Origin: Flaccisagitta enflata
Taxonomy: Eukaryota > Chaetognatha > Sagittoidea > Aphragmophora
DNA: 64,000 nt
Assembly: GCA_965153355.1 (NCBI GenBank)
Contig: OZ231127.1
Location: 61,504,001-61,568,000 of the forward strand
Direction of reading: 5' to 3'
The notes beneath the pieces are model-generated. The model was not told the origin of the DNA. It was given only the letters and a program-made list of their open reading frames with translations, and did not search any database. Both the position numbers and the translations under genes were made by a program. Positions 46,039 through 59,189 of this stretch are shown here, in pieces. Every line of letters starts with the position of its first letter. Position 1 is the stretch's first letter.

Positions 46039-48615
46039 TTAATTTATCGAATTTTTCTCTTCATATTGAATTTATCAATGACATCGTCGTAACTCCCTTC
46101 ACCAAACAGGGCCAGATGCATGTCCAATAAGTAATAGCTGGCGATTGGGCAGGGACAGCATGTGGTTGAGTAACGTACGTAGCTAGGTAGGGACTGTAAT
46201 GCTCAAAAGACAGTGTTTCAACCAATTTCGCGTTATTCAAAATTTCATGTTCCCTACCTTTCTTCATACCAAGGGACAGCCTCTCATAGAGTCGCTTAGC
46301 CCGCGACTAAAAATATCTCACTCACAGACACACTCAGCTCCATCTACCCTTCATCGTCGTCCACCTTCGAGCAAAATCGTCGCCATCGCTAAAATCTTTT
46401 TGTTTCCATTCTTTCCTCGTCTCAATTGAATATCGCTTCTTATCGAGAATTTCCATCGAAATTAATGTCAGTATCGATGATGGATGATTAACGGGTCCAA
46501 TTTGAAATAATCACCGCGTTTACCTCTTACTGAAGCTCACACAATAACCATCCGGCAGTGAGAGACAGAGGTAATTGTAGGCTTAATGATGACTGCGCGT
46601 CGGACCCACCGCTGCGCTTACTCCGGTGGTCTTACAATAACGGTACAAGTATATTGATCCGAAGCAGTGATTTTGCTTTGGTGGTCTCTATATGCAACAA
46701 GAATTATTCATCACGATACCAGATTTCGGTTCCCGACCACCTCCACGCAGACTTGGCGAGTGGGCTGACATCCATGCTGAGACTTGGCGAGTGGGCTGAC
46801 ATCCATGCTGAGACCTCGAGGTTGTAGGCAGTGTGGCCTTGCAGGTAGATCTCTCAATTTCGTTCTCCATGGCCCCTGACCACTATCGCCCGCCTCGCCG
46901 TCACCCGCATTCGGCATATTTTTGACGATAAAAACTATAACCATCGATTTATTCACTCATGCTAACATAACCTTTTACTAACTCCTGTCTGCCAATTAGG
47001 CGGAAAAACACTAGAGGGCAAAATGTTTAAAAACGGTTTTTCTAGTCAACCCAGTGTGGTACCCACCGTGGTATCTCAAAGGTGTTAATACACTTTAATT
47101 TATATTTCATCTCACTGGGCCAACTAGAAGTAAAGTTTTTGTTCTTTTTATGCTTTAGTATTTTTCCGCCTAAATGTCAGACAGGTTTTAGTCGCGAGGA
47201 TTTGCAAAACTATTCCTGCCCAACTGCAAACGACAAGAGAGGGGCCAGAAATATAGAAAGAGAAAGGTAGAAAATGAAAAAGTTAAAAGAAAATAAAGAA
47301 AAAAAAAGAAACAGAAAAAAAGAAATAGAAAGAAAAAAAGGAGAAAGAACGAACAATAATGAGCAGAAAAAAAAGGAAAAGTTACGTTGAGAATCAGTAC
47401 GCGATGAACATCGGTAACGAAAAAAAATTCCGCTCTATCGCGCTCGTTTCCTCCCTTATCTAAATAATCACGTAATTTTTTCCCACCCTTTGTTTTGGTT
47501 AGGACTTAGCAGAGGTTTTATCGCAAATTCCTGACAAGCGCCAACGGGAATTGCGAGGTGGTCCTGATGGTAAGAACGGTGCTCGCTATTAGTGGCTCAT
47601 TGCATCGCAGGGAGTCCGGAGGCTTATCGGAAATCATAACTTCCTCCAACGTTCAACACAATCCCACCACCATTCAATTATCTTTAACCAATAATGAGCG
47701 TGATTCTAAGAAATGTTTAAATCCATATCGAATATATCATCGGGGAGAAAAAACTCAATTTTATACATCCCTGATTTAATTGTCCATATCCGCAAACCCC
47801 ATAAATTGAGAGAAAAGGGTTTCTAGTAAGGAATTGGATACCTATAGTTCCTTGATTTCAATTAGATATGACTTATGCTGAAATGATTATCTTGAAGAAA
47901 GAAATTCTTGACAATCCTTTATCATTTATTATAAGTTAGTTTTCTTTAGCATAAACCATTTATGAATATTGAATAATATGCAATGCATCTGTTTTTGTGT
48001 TTTCAATGCAAAAATTTATAAAAGATACTTTTTGTTGCACAATTCATAGGGATTTTATGGAGACCTCATGTCCTGAAAATTACTCATTACTGCTGGCACA
48101 ACATTCAATCAATTCGTTCACCGTGCGTCCTCTTTTAATGTCTAAATGATCGATCTGACTAATTCTGACTTTACATCCCGTTCTGACTTCACTGCCCCTG
48201 CCCACATGTCATTGCCACACCCGCTTTTCAACATCGCCTCCGCCTCGCCATCCATTAGCGGAGCACTAAGTGACTGCAATAAGATTACTGCGAGATCCTG
48301 CACTTGGTTTTGCGGGGAGTAGGTTATCTGCATATGAAAGACTATGTTTACCATTTTTGGTTTTGATAGTGATGCTTTATATTGATAAAGGATAGTTGAG
48401 AGGGGTCCGGATTAAGCACCATTGGTAGTTCCCAAGACTCTCATCCTTTGTTTTTTATTTTTCTTTTAATAAAGCAATGTTGTCACAAGTCATATGCACG
48501 GCCCATACAGGCGCAAACTATTTTGTTTTTGTCACCATGACTATTATATGAAATGAAAACTCACTATAAATGGCAAAAAAAAACGAGCGAAAAAGTCAAG
48601 AAAGTTTGAAACATT
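45790..48615. other. Mostly no gene seen; a few small repeats
   Basis: Contains a GA run at 46003-46034, a reversed dispersed-repeat hairpin at 46291-46307 (minus strand TTTTTAGTCGCGGGCTAAGC then GACTCTATGAGAGGC), a 31-bp perfect tandem duplication at 46750-46811, and an A/G-rich stretch at 47255-47370. The frames at 46711-46956 and 48142-48354 (minus) are protein-like in composition but unrecognised. Confidence 0.4.
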
Positions 48616-48965
48616 TTTTGGGCAGCGGCCTCGAAGGGGACGAAGTCCTGTAGAACAAAGGGGACTTTAGTTCATCCGTCATTCCATATGTCGAAGTCCC
48701 CCCTCAGGCCTGGAATCTGTCTTCAGCTCAGGCCTCTAATTGGCCCTCTTAGACCTCAAATCTACCCTCTCAAGCCTCCAATCTGCCCTTTCAGGCCTCT
48801 AATCAACCCTCTCAGGCTTCAAACGGACGAAAGCCCCCTGTGTTCTATAGGACTCTGTCCCCTTTGGGGCCACTGCCCTGCCTTTTCTAACTCCAATTCA
48901 CAAACATGCAGAGCAGGGCAACGGCTATCGCTGACCACATGGGCGACCTTTTTTGCATTTTCAAC
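48616..48965 (+). repeat. Structured dispersed repeat, compact copy with both arms
   Basis: Left arm GGGCAGCGGCCTCGAAGGGG, ACGAAGTCCTGTAGAACAAA, GGGGACTTT (48620-48669); right arm CCCCCTGTGTTCTATAGGAC, TCTGTCCCCTTTGGGGCCAC, TGCCC (about 48834-48878). Between them is a ~20-bp core of the type CTCTCAGGCCTCTAATC. After the right arm come GCAGAGCAGGGCAACGGCTA and TCGCTGACCACATG. Confidence 0.65.
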
Positions 48966-49503
48966 TTCACCATGGATTCCTAATCGAAAAACACCCAAGG
49001 GGGGGGGCGCCACCTAGAGAAAACCATCATGTTGACAAAAAAAATAGTAAAAGCGCACACACACACTAATGAATGGCATTTGAATCGAGGGATTTACCTC
49101 ATTCATTTCTCTCGCATCTCGACAAATCGCGACTCGAGAGTCGAGACAATTTTAACTCTGAGGCAGATGCCCTCGAGCAGCATTCGGCAGTGACGCCATC
49201 TTATTGACTACTTGAGAGACTCGAGTGCTCAACGACAAAAGAACAATCGCAAGTCAAGCCCATAATACAGAAAGAAAAACGGAGCGATCTTTTAAAAGCC
49301 AAATATCACCAGCGTCGCATAAGCAAACAAAAACCGTTACCAATAACCAAAAGCAAAATCATCCTGGGTCCGAGGGACGACCACTAATCCGCTACATTCC
49401 ACGAATTTACCTTTAAGTGCCAGAACATGAATACATCGTAGGAAGCGTGTAATTTAAATGGGAGTAAACACCGGAAATTACTTTCCCATGTCAAGTTTAG
49501 TTG

Positions 49504-49550
<47 letters not shown>

Positions 49551-50054
49551 GAAACTACCGAGAGCGACCGAGCACTTGAGGAGCCATTAACTGCAATCAT
49601 GATGGCAATGATGAGTCGTAATGAACCAACGTCTTCTTCCTCCTCCTTTTCCCGTTGCCTTCCGCATTTGTGAGGAATCTTTTGTGGTTGCATGAAGAGA
49701 CGAGGTCAAATCATTTCACTTCGTCGGTCCATAAGATACGCCTTTACAGTTCACACATAAGGCCGAATGTCTAAGGAGGGACGGGCAGAGACACACCAGA
49801 GCTATGAATAGTTCTGAGCCGCAATGCTGAAATGACGAGTCGGGAAAGTCTTACGTATCCCCATTTTCATAAGGACCAGTAAAATTTTTCTGAGACTGGG
49901 GCTGGGTCGTCTAATAATTTAAGTAACACCTGTTTCGCAATTATTGCGGCTGTAACACATGAAACAAAACTATTAAAGTCCACTTCTAGTTGGCCCAGTG
50001 ACATGAAATTTTAACTGTGGTAGCCCAGAAGTAGAAGCAGCAGAGTAAACAAGG
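48966..50054. other. No gene seen
   Basis: Spacer with a GA run at 49507-49548. A short GC-rich stretch at 49126-49230 (CGACTCGAGAGTCGAGAC is self-complementary in part) has no coding signal. Confidence 0.35.
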
Positions 50055-50235
50055 CCAATACCTACCTGTAAGTCGCGTGTGGGACATAATTAACTTAAGA
50101 TGACTTTAATTGACTTTAATTGACTCAAGGTGACCTGAAATGACTTAAAATGTCTGAAAACATAAATGACAAAATTGACCTGATTGATTTAAGTTACTTA
50201 ATGTAACTTAGTATGACTTATTCATTACAAAGTCT
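50055..50235 (-). repeat. 3' end module of the dispersed repeat, reverse orientation
   Basis: Minus strand: repeated GTCATTTTAAGTCA-type units, then CCCACACGCGACTTACAGGT and AGGTATTGGCCTTGTTTAC. Matches the right ends at 3190-3222 and 37832-37862. Confidence 0.6.
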
Positions 50236-50265
50236 TTTTATTACTTTGTCTTTCCATTACTTTGT

Positions 50266-50267
<2 letters not shown>

Positions 50268-50323
<56 letters not shown>
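50268..50323. repeat. (GA)n microsatellite
   Basis: About 27 GA repeats between the reverse 3' module and the next forward copy of the dispersed repeat. Confidence 0.96.
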
Positions 50324-50325
<2 letters not shown>

Positions 50326-50354
50326 TAGAAAGAGATTCGAATGCTACTGCCTCC

Positions 50355-50567
50355 TTTTAGTCGCGTGCTACGAGACTCTACACCCCGCTATGTCGGTCGG
50401 TTGGTCGGACGGTAGGTTGGTCGGTCGGTTGATCGGCCTTTTTTACTTTTTCGGCGTTTCTGAGCCTTTAGAGCATACAGCTCCTGCCCAGTTGCCCTAT
50501 TGACCGTCTCCAGCACTGCTCCTGCCCACCCGCACGTGACCAGGGTAGCCGTGTATCCGGCCTTGTT
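50355..50567 (+). repeat. Short form of the dispersed repeat, complete (about 210 bp)
   Basis: TTTTAGTCGCGTGCTACGAG then ACTCTACACCCCGCTATGTC, repeated GGTCGGTTGG, CTGCTCCTGCCCACC, and the end GGTAGCCGTGTATCCGGCCT then TGTTT. It lacks the palindromic arms and the tandem core. Size and lack of ORF allow a SINE-like element. Confidence 0.65.
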
Positions 50568-51399
50568 TCATGTTACATTGGGCCCGAAATCAGGATCAAT
50601 GAAAAATAATGATCTTAGGGGAAAACGAAAAAATGGAAAAAAGATTTAAAAAATTATGACTCCAAAATTATCAATCACCCAGAATTATGCTTGGCGTCAT
50701 ATGAAAGAGGAAAATTAGCTCTTTTTTAGCTATCAATTTCATACATGGTGTCATTCGGCGCGAAAAGTAGACCAACTTGTTTAGACCACTCATGCGATAA
50801 AGGGAAATCCAAATTCCTTAGCAGGTCTCAAAAAGCCGAGGGTTTATTCGACTTTTTTCCTAATTACTGTTGTGACTGCTTGGGAACAGAAGAGGTTTTC
50901 CCTATCTTCATGGGGAAACTATCCAGCCGGTCCTCGTCATTAGGTTTCCATGTCCGGGTCCGTCTCTATGCCTCTGTCACACTAATCACCATCTAGTAGA
51001 GGAATTCCATCAACACACATATCAGGCTTATCTCTCTCTCCCGATGGATTTTCATTCGCCTCGTTCATTCCTCGACCAATATATAAGGAGAACGATGGCT
51101 GCAAAGGCAGACTTGTCAAGGACACTTCAAACTAAAAAGGTAAAATGGAAGCAGCGCCACGCAAAGATGAGCAACATTAATGGATTACAAAACACGCATT
51201 AGCCGAGAGATTTTTACGCTCCTGCCACTAAGCGCCTAATCACCCCATTCAACGCATCCAAGTGTTTAATCCCTCTTTATCACCCTCTAATACCCCTCGC
51301 CTTAAGAATTGAAGACGGACTAATAACTGAGTGTAGCTATAATGGGCCAGTCGGGGAAAATATTTTAGTCCGTTGTGATGAAAAATTGTATTCGAGGTT
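50568..51399. other. No gene seen
   Basis: Spacer with short unrecognised frames. Confidence 0.35.
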
Positions 51400-51432
51400 T
51401 TTAGTCGCGCGCTTCGCGACTCCACCCCATTC
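51400..51432 (+). repeat. Hairpin module of the dispersed repeat, fragment
   Basis: TTTTAGTCGCGCGCTTCGCG then ACTCCACCCC. Perfect 6-bp stem GTCGCG/CGCGAC with loop CGCTT (51404-51420); the rest of the element is missing. Confidence 0.6.
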
Positions 51433-51879
51433 ATAGGAGAAACCTCAGAACACTCGTTGCGTACGTTAAGCTTATGTTGTTTTAGTTTTCCCAAGATTAA
51501 ATTTTTTTTCAAAGTCATTTTTTTCTTATTAGCTAAGAAAAGTATATTACGCCACAGGCTGAAGAAAGAAAAAAATGCTTAACTTGAATTTTTTGGATAG
51601 CCCATTCAGGCAAGTATTTTGAGTATTCCAAAGTCAAAACCAAAAATAGAAAAAAATAAGTAAAGCAATTAAAAGAATGAGGTTCATTATTTCAGATGTT
51701 GTTGACCCATTAGTCCCTCCCCTGCTGTTTTTGCAGTCTTTGGTCTCTATGCTCCAGACCAAAGGCGGGCGAATGCTCTACTGACCTCAAATACGGTTCA
51801 ACTTACCTTCCAATATGAAACAAATCAGTCAAGGCATGAAAAAAAGTAATTCAAAACTGCTTTATATCGGTTCGACAGT

Positions 51880-52330
51880 CGGTCCCCTTCAGGACAGCGG
51901 CCCCTTTGGTGCCAATGACCTAAGCTTTCACATATGGGGAAATTTCTCCATCTTCTTCCCTTCCCAGGCTTCAAGATTCTAATATTTGCCTCGGGGTCCA
52001 AATCCCAGCCTCGAGGCCCATATCCCAGCCTCGAGGCCCATATCCCAGCCTCGAGGCCCATATCCCAGCCTCGAGGCCCATATCCCAGTCTCAAGGCCCA
52101 TATCCCAGCCTCGAGGCCCATCACAGTCTTGTGGCCCAAATTCCAGCCATGAGCCCCAAATTCAAGCTTTGAGGCTTTGTTCCAGCCCTACGTTCCAATT
52201 CCCAGGGCCTCAAAACCTAAGTCTCAGCCTCGAGGCTCAAACCCCAGGATTGACGTCCAAATTTACCTCTCAGACGATAAAATTCCTAATCATAGGTCAT
52301 CATACATCCCCCCCCCCCTGAAGCCTCGAG
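51880..52330 (+). repeat. Structured dispersed repeat, copy with a 20-bp core
   Basis: GGACAGCGGCCCCTTTGGTG then CCAATGACCTAAGCTTTCAC, followed by about 8 regular copies of CCTCGAGGCCCATATCCCAG (52005-52125) that decay rightward. No right arm is visible. Confidence 0.65.
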
Positions 52331-52340
52331 CCTCAAATAG

Positions 52341-52432
52341 AAAAAGTTCGGAGCTAGGAAAAAGTTCGGAGCTAGGAAAAAGTTCGGAGCTAAACAAGTT
52401 CGGAGCTAAACAAGTTCGGAGCTAAACAAGAT
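52341..52432. repeat. Short tandem repeat, 17-18-bp unit, 6 copies
   Basis: Three copies of AAAAGTTCGGAGCTAGG-type followed by three of AACAAGTTCGGAGCTAA-type, abutting the decayed repeat core to the left. Confidence 0.85.
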
Positions 52433-55400
52433 ATCTGAGGTTACTAGCATAGACCAAGTTAGACCAACTATCTATTTTTCATCTGCCAAACCGATTTCAG
52501 ATCAATAATAATCATAATAACGAGTGAATGGGTGGAGACACTTGTAACGTCCAATGAGAAAAATTTAGCCATGTTTACAATAATAAAAAGAGTATTTATA
52601 AAAGAGAAGAAAATGTCCATAAAACTTGTTACCAGAAAAGAAAACATTGTAAAACACCAGGTATGAAGGTAGTATAGTAATATGTGATATAGTAAGCTAG
52701 TGGCATACTGTGTAAATATTGGATCGTAAATATATACTTGGAATAATTACTTTGGCTTTCCTTAAGAAAACATTATCCAAAACAACTGACAAATAGAATA
52801 AAATCAGGAAGAATCACCGCGAGAACAATTTCTGTTTATCTTATCATTTATCGCGTTAGCAGGGGAGGATTTAGTAATTGAACAATTTAGAATTAAGAGA
52901 ACATTCCATAAATTAGAAATAAACCTACTCATACGACGGTATGCCAGTAAATACCATTGATAACTTACATTGCACATATAAAATGCAATCAATCATCATA
53001 CCATACAAATTAGTTAAAACCTTTTGGTATCTTTACCTAGCGGAGTCAATAATCTAAAAGCAGGGCGTGAGGAGAACATTATTTTTCTTCAAAAATCCAG
53101 GACAGGTTGATTGAACGAATCACTTATTCTCTGAGGTAATCTCATTGGTCAATAACGCAACTGCAAAACTTCAAAAACAAGTCCCTAATCTATGATATGC
53201 ATCGAGAATCATTGATGAAAATATGGAAACTAGGAGTGAATTCATTTTTATTCAAGCCCAATTATCTAGCCAGAGAAATGTTCAAAGCTGCAGAAACCCA
53301 AACAGCCCGGAAAAAAAGGGTAACAGAACTCATAGGCAACCGAAAAAGATGATTTAGAATATGCTCAGAGAACTATCGCAGAGTCGATCCATCCACCACC
53401 GCATTTTTTGAATTTTTTTGACGGACAATATAACAAAACAGAATGATTACAGTATGATACAAGATCTAACATTTCCAAACGCCAGGGGCGAAATGCCGGG
53501 GCGGACCGCCGACGGTTTTATTTGACTGCAATTCACGAGGCGCGTATATATGAAATGTCTTCATGAGACTAGATACAATTTTGTGCGCTTGGGTATAGAA
53601 AAGAGAAAGGCCTCGCGGTAAAATGTACACACATAGTAATAATACTTTTTTGACTGAAAAGAGAGAGAGAGAAGCATTTGCATGACAGATTTGTACACAC
53701 TGACCGTTCTGTTAAAACGGTACCAGGGACGGGAAAAACAAAAAAATGACTAATAAACGTGACTAGTATGTGGACAATTAGAAAAAGAGAATCATCACAC
53801 GCAGCAGTAGAATATGATAGAAGAGAGACCCTATCCCAAGCACTTATTAATAACGATACCGAGAAAAGTCGCTATCTTTTCGTTACCAAGAGCAGGTGGA
53901 TAAACATTGGCTGCGCCCAGCTGGCATATCAGTTTGTGTAATGCCAGGCGCTGTTGCTCATTGACAACCAACGCGAAACCGTTTCGGTACGCCCCAGCTC
54001 TTTCACCCTGGAATTGCGAAAAAACCTCTAATTGGACTAGATTGGAGTGACAGGAGTCAAAGAGAGAAATCAAGTACTCATGATGCCACACGCGATTAAA
54101 GTTTTCTACAAATATCATTACATAGACATTTTGGTTCCCCTAATACGACGGTTTATATAATCTTCACTGTTGTTATTAGCCTGTCATTGATTGACCAAAG
54201 AAGTAAAAACTTGAAAAAAGACCCTTTTATTAGCGCAGTATGCTAAAAAATCACATCGATCGTGACCCCGAAGTTATTTTTTAGTCCAAGAATAATTCTC
54301 AGGAAACTGTGCCAGTACGTGCTGTGATGTAGCTCTCGTGGACTTGTAGGGAAAAAATGGTACCAACACAATTTATGCTGCATTCTAACAGATAAAATAT
54401 ACACAAGAGATGCTGGATGAAATTGTCTGCTCCACAACTGTCTGTGCCACATCATTGATTAAGTCGATTCTTAACATGATTGAAGGTGTTTCATCCATGT
54501 ACCGATTTCTTGAGAAAGTAATTGCAATTACCGGAGTCCATGGTCATAATCATAGCCAATTAAATTCACTTCAAAACTTCATAGACTTCCGAATTAATGT
54601 GAAAGAAAACGTAATTTTTACAACTTAAATTTTTTTTTCATTTTGCCTCGGTATTTTCTAAAGATGGATAAAATGTGATAGAAAAAAGGTATAACAGATG
54701 GTGTGTTTACTTTTAGCGAATGAAAATAGAAAACAATAGGACAGCCAATAACTATTTATGTATGGAAGTTATATGCTAACATTCATAATCAAAAAAATTC
54801 TATTGAGAAGAAACTGTTAGACGAGGATGTCTGCTTTCATCGAGAAAAAAAAATTATCGTGCAAAAAAAATTAAAACCTTTTTTTGCTCAACATGTCTTT
54901 TTGTTTGCAGAGCAGAAAAGCCTAAGCGACAAGAAGAGATTTATTCCGTTTTATGCTGCCATGGAGCTGAGCTGCTGTTTCTATAAATGAACATGTTACA
55001 GATTCATTATTTTGTCGATTTCTAAAAGATAATAGTACCGATTTGTCATCTATAGAAGAACGAGGAGAATGTAGGATTCCCCGAAAGACGGAAAAACAAT
55101 TACTGTGAACTACAGATATGAACGATTGAACGAGCAACTTGGTCTCCTTAGGTATATGAGAATTTATGTCTTAAAACGCTCTCTAAAAGATCGGACTTTA
55201 CATAAGGGACAGTTTAAATGGGAGAATCAACTTCCAGAAGAAAAAAAAAACTCGATGAAATTCGTTTCCTGTTCGGGACTACGATCACCAAGACTGACCA
55301 AAACCCAGCATTGTTTCGATGAACCTAGGATGAACCTAGGAACATATGAACATAGGATGAAACTGGCCGGGATCTGCGTGCGGGTCTTGGATGACAGGTT

Positions 55401-57960
55401 ACCAAGTTCATCTTGCATTGGGAAATTGGAAGAACGACCTAATTCTCATCAAATAGTAATACAGCGTAGTAATTTCAGGATAGGAGGGACAAAGCAGTTT
55501 CGGTAATTGACTTTTAGAAGAAAAAAAAGGGTTCGAAGAAAGAAATGATGAAAATGCGATAATTGGATAAATATATTCGTAATTAGTGTAGTTTTGGACA
55601 TTCTCAACCAGCAGCGATTTCTTATACAGCGGCAGACGGTATTAATGATATAAACTTTCTCTTTCGTTGATAGAAGAAGCGAGAGATGGCGTAAGAATAT
55701 ACGGAAAGAATGATATATTCATTTTTGTTCTTGAATCTTGATCCTCTACCCAATCCATGTCGAATGAAAAATAGATACGAAGGCGTCTCACCACCCGTTA
55801 CGAATGCAATCAACTATAGGATTCTTAAGACAGTTGACGATCCTTGCCAAGCACATAAGTCTTTCAAGATCTATGCGAGATAGTGATTGTGATGAAACTT
55901 GACAAGAACTCAAATGTGCCACTGCGGAACCATGAAAAAAGTTACACGACTCATTGGATTATTCAAAATGACTCGCAAATGAAAACTGATAATTTAAACG
56001 TGATAAAATTGCGCAGATAGCGTTGTAATAGGTTTTTCAAAATAATATTGCGAGAAAAACTTGTCATCCTCGCATGTTCTGCTAGGAGAAAGAAATCAAA
56101 CGACGGCAACAAGCGCAGTTACAGCTTCAAACAGAAGTTAACGCAGATTTTGAGAAATTAATGTGTAAAATGAAAAAGCGACTTAGTTTATCCGCTCGTT
56201 ACGTGAAACAGGATGACGCGCATACTTCGGAAATCATAAAAGAGCTACGCTTTGTTCTGTTTGTCGAATTGAAAAAAAAACTTATTCTAGGTAAAGCGGT
56301 AAAAGCCAAGTTATTTTCATTCTTTAATAGCAAGCCCAATCCAAAAATAGCTTGCACAGCTGATACAAATCGCAGCAATTTTATCACTTCCAATTTTGCG
56401 ATGAGTCCTCGCATCTCTAAAGGAGGTGAAGTCGGTTAGTCAGTTTGTGAACTGTACGGACTACAATATGCAAATGAGGAAAACTAACACTTCACTGCAG
56501 GAGATTTGTTTGCAGGAGTGTAAGGTTAAAATTACGGTTTGGCACTAAGAATGTCCCCTGCTTCGGCTCAATGGAATGCAAAATAAGTTAAATAACACTT
56601 ATCCTTGAAGCTTGCTGACAGATAATCAAACAAACATCTAATTACGTGAAATTACCCTAGAACATAGGACCTCCGTTGATGAGGCTTGCGAAAACATTCA
56701 GGCTTAAGCTTCAGAATCGCCAATGCTGAAATTAGCATATCCTTGACCTGGGGGCCTTGCCGGCGCACGCATCATTGACCTCTCTAAAATCCCAACAAAA
56801 TTGGTCTTGAATATTCATTATTGAGGAACATTTGCCGGTCTTTCAATCGAAAATGATAATCATCGGGTAGAGAAAGGAATTTTCAGTGAAGGCATCTAAA
56901 AAACAACGGCATTTGGACAAGGAAATGATTGCAGTTATCCCAATGTGTGTGTGAATTCTTAGCATTAGGCAATGAAGTAGCAGAGTAGTAAAGGTTTCAA
57001 ATCATTTTTCTCTCTGTTTCGAGATAACTGAATAATTCCAAACAAGTTGGAGAATGTATGATTACTTGCTCATGATTTCGATAAAAAAAGGTTCATTCGG
57101 ACAAAACCGGAATATAAAAAACAACCGCTTTGATACATCCCATCATCAGTTGATCATGCATTTTTCTGATCCAGTGTTTCAGTTACGTTTAAGCAAGATT
57201 CTGTATTTTTGAGATCTGACAGTTCATACCAACCTAAAGCGATTAGTGAACTTAATTTCCGACGATAGTGTTGTAATCTTTAGAATTACAAAATTTACAA
57301 TGATCAGCAAAATACATAATCCACCAATTACTTTGCACAGACGTATGAAAGGACGCACAACCCATTTCATCTCTCTTAGCCTCCTTCATCCTCTCATCAA
57401 ACCATCTCACCCTCCCACCCTAAAAAGTTAAAAAGCCAGGATATAAAAGCGGAAAAACTCAAGTCAGTCCCCAGAAAAATACAATAAAAAACGGTTCCTT
57501 TAGTATGAAACCCCATTCGAGAGACTGTTAGCAAGGAGAGCGGTCATGGTCAGGGGTGTAAAAAAAGGGAGAGGTGGGTTTTAGCACGCTGAAAGAAGTA
57601 TGGAAAGTGGCGAGTTTTCCAGCAAAATGAAGAAAAGAACCCCGCGTAGTCGGAAAAAGGAAAAAAGAAATGATAAAAGCAGAATTATATCGATATTTGA
57701 TAATTTAGGAATGGATGGAAGCACGATCATCTTGTAAGTGCCGTAGAATAATCAGCTTTTACGGGGGAAAACAAGAATCATTCATGATCGAGATCCAAAA
57801 TCGGCCATCAGAAATTTGGTTAAATAATTGAACAAGGAAAAATTCATTTTTGGATAAATAACGTTAAAATCGTTACATGTACGTACTCCCATCCAGATAT
57901 CCGACTATTCCATGTTTTCTTGGGCTCAAACTGCCCGTACCCCGCCAAGCCAGAGATAGC
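52433..57960. other. Long AT-rich region, no gene supported
   Basis: I read both strands for exons of known families and found none. The frames at 53831-54118 (minus), 54410-54628, 55105-55506 and 56161-56439 (plus) are up to 133 codons but carry no recognisable motif. The bases at 52490-52560 and 53480-53530 (CCGGGGCGGACCGCCGACGG) are the only GC-richer spots. It may be intergenic or intron of a gene outside my recognition. Confidence 0.35.
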
Positions 57961-57974
57961 AGAAAAGAAAAGTG

Positions 57975-58138
57975 GGAGAGCAAGAAAAAAAGAGCAAGAA
58001 AAGAGAGCAAGAGAGCAAAAACAGAAAGAGAGCAAAAACAGAGAGCAAAAAGAGAGAGAGCAAAAAGAAAGAAAGAGAGAGAGAGAGCAAAGGAGAGAAA
58101 AAGAGAGAGAGAGAGCAAAAAGAGAGAGAAGAGAGAGA

Positions 58139-58173
<35 letters not shown>

Positions 58174-58291
58174 AAAGAGAGAGCAAGAAGCAAAAAGAAG
58201 ACAGAAGAGAGAAGAAGAGAGCAAAGAGAGAGCAAAGAGAGAGAGAGCAAAAAAGAGAGAGAAAAGAGAGAGAAAAGAGAAAAGAAGAGAG

Positions 58292-58362
<71 letters not shown>
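57975..58362. repeat. GA-rich microsatellite cluster
   Basis: GAGA runs broken by CAAAA and AGCAAA, ending in a pure GA run at 58288-58362. Frames of up to 238 codons across it on both strands are artefacts. Confidence 0.94.
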
Positions 58363-58367
<5 letters not shown>

Positions 58368-58472
58368 CATGGATTTAATTTCTAGGTCCTTGCGCTGTGG
58401 AGATGTAGGTAATGACGATTTAATAAAAGTGAAAAAAAAAACATTGGGATTAGACTACTACCATTGGCGTAA

Positions 58473-58667
58473 TCATTGGGTGGCGACGCCAGGGGCCGGA
58501 GGAGAGGCCGCGGATGCAGACGCAGACGCTCCTCCAGCCGTGGCTCCGCTGCCTTTTTTCGAAGCCGCTGTTGAAGATGATGATCCGGGTTGAGGACTAC
58601 CGCCACCTGACGCCTTGTGCGCGTTGTTGCGGACGGGCGACGTTGATCTCCCCGTTCCAGAGATGGG
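58473..58667 (-). CDS. Probable terminal coding exon of an unidentified gene
   Basis: Minus strand: a polypyrimidine-type acceptor (GATATTTTACAG) ends at 58668, then 64 codons and a stop at 58473-58475. The translation is Ser/Ala/Gly-rich: PISGTGRSTSPVRNNAHKAS, then GGGSPQPGSSSS and GASASASAASPPAPGVATQ. Base composition is GC-rich like the exons of the four named genes and unlike the AT/GA-rich flanks. Earlier exons would be at higher coordinates, but I found none up to 64000. The family is not recognised. A chance GC-rich frame is the alternative. Confidence 0.4.
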   Translation of the reverse strand, partial: PISGTGRSTSPVRNNAHKASGGGSPQPGSSSSTAASKKGSGATAGGASASASAASPPAPGVATQ

Positions 58668-59189
58668 CTGTAAAATATCGCAAGAAACGGAAAAAAGAGA
58701 CAGGAAAAAAACATGAAAAGAAAGAAGTAAGAAGAAACATGAAAAGAAAATGGTAGGAAGAGGGATAGTAAGAAAGATACAAGAGCAGACGAAACAAGGG
58801 GCCCGCAAAAAAAAACACAGAAAACAAGTCGGACATGGGAGGGCGTTAAAATATAAAGAGCGAGAGGGAGAGAAAAAAGAAGAGGGGCATGGGTTTCCTA
58901 TAGAGACACACCGAAATAGGGGGATGCGAATGTGGGAAGGGCGAGAAAAAAAAGAATTCTAAAATAAGATCAGAGTCGAAAGTCGTGGGTATTATAACAG
59001 GTGACCATGTTAGGGCAAAGTTAGTAATTCGGGGGAAACTAATACCAGAAAGAAAAACCGTCAACTGGATTTAGCTCACGTTACAACATTGTTCACATAC
59101 GGACAAGGCAGTGACGCAACTAGGGCCCAAAAGCGCCGAAAAAAAAATAAGCTGAATCCAGTCACAAGCCCTATTCCAGCCAAATAAAG

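Noticed and set aside
53831-54118. 95-codon minus-strand frame with protein-like composition
   Set aside because: No recognisable domain; length is expected by chance in a region this size.
55105-55506. 133-codon plus-strand frame
   Set aside because: No domain, no GC rise, no splice context; kept only as unrecognised.
57844-58593. Charged 'RERERE' frame up to 238 codons and its Leu/Ser antisense
   Set aside because: GA microsatellite translation; no unique sequence of significance.
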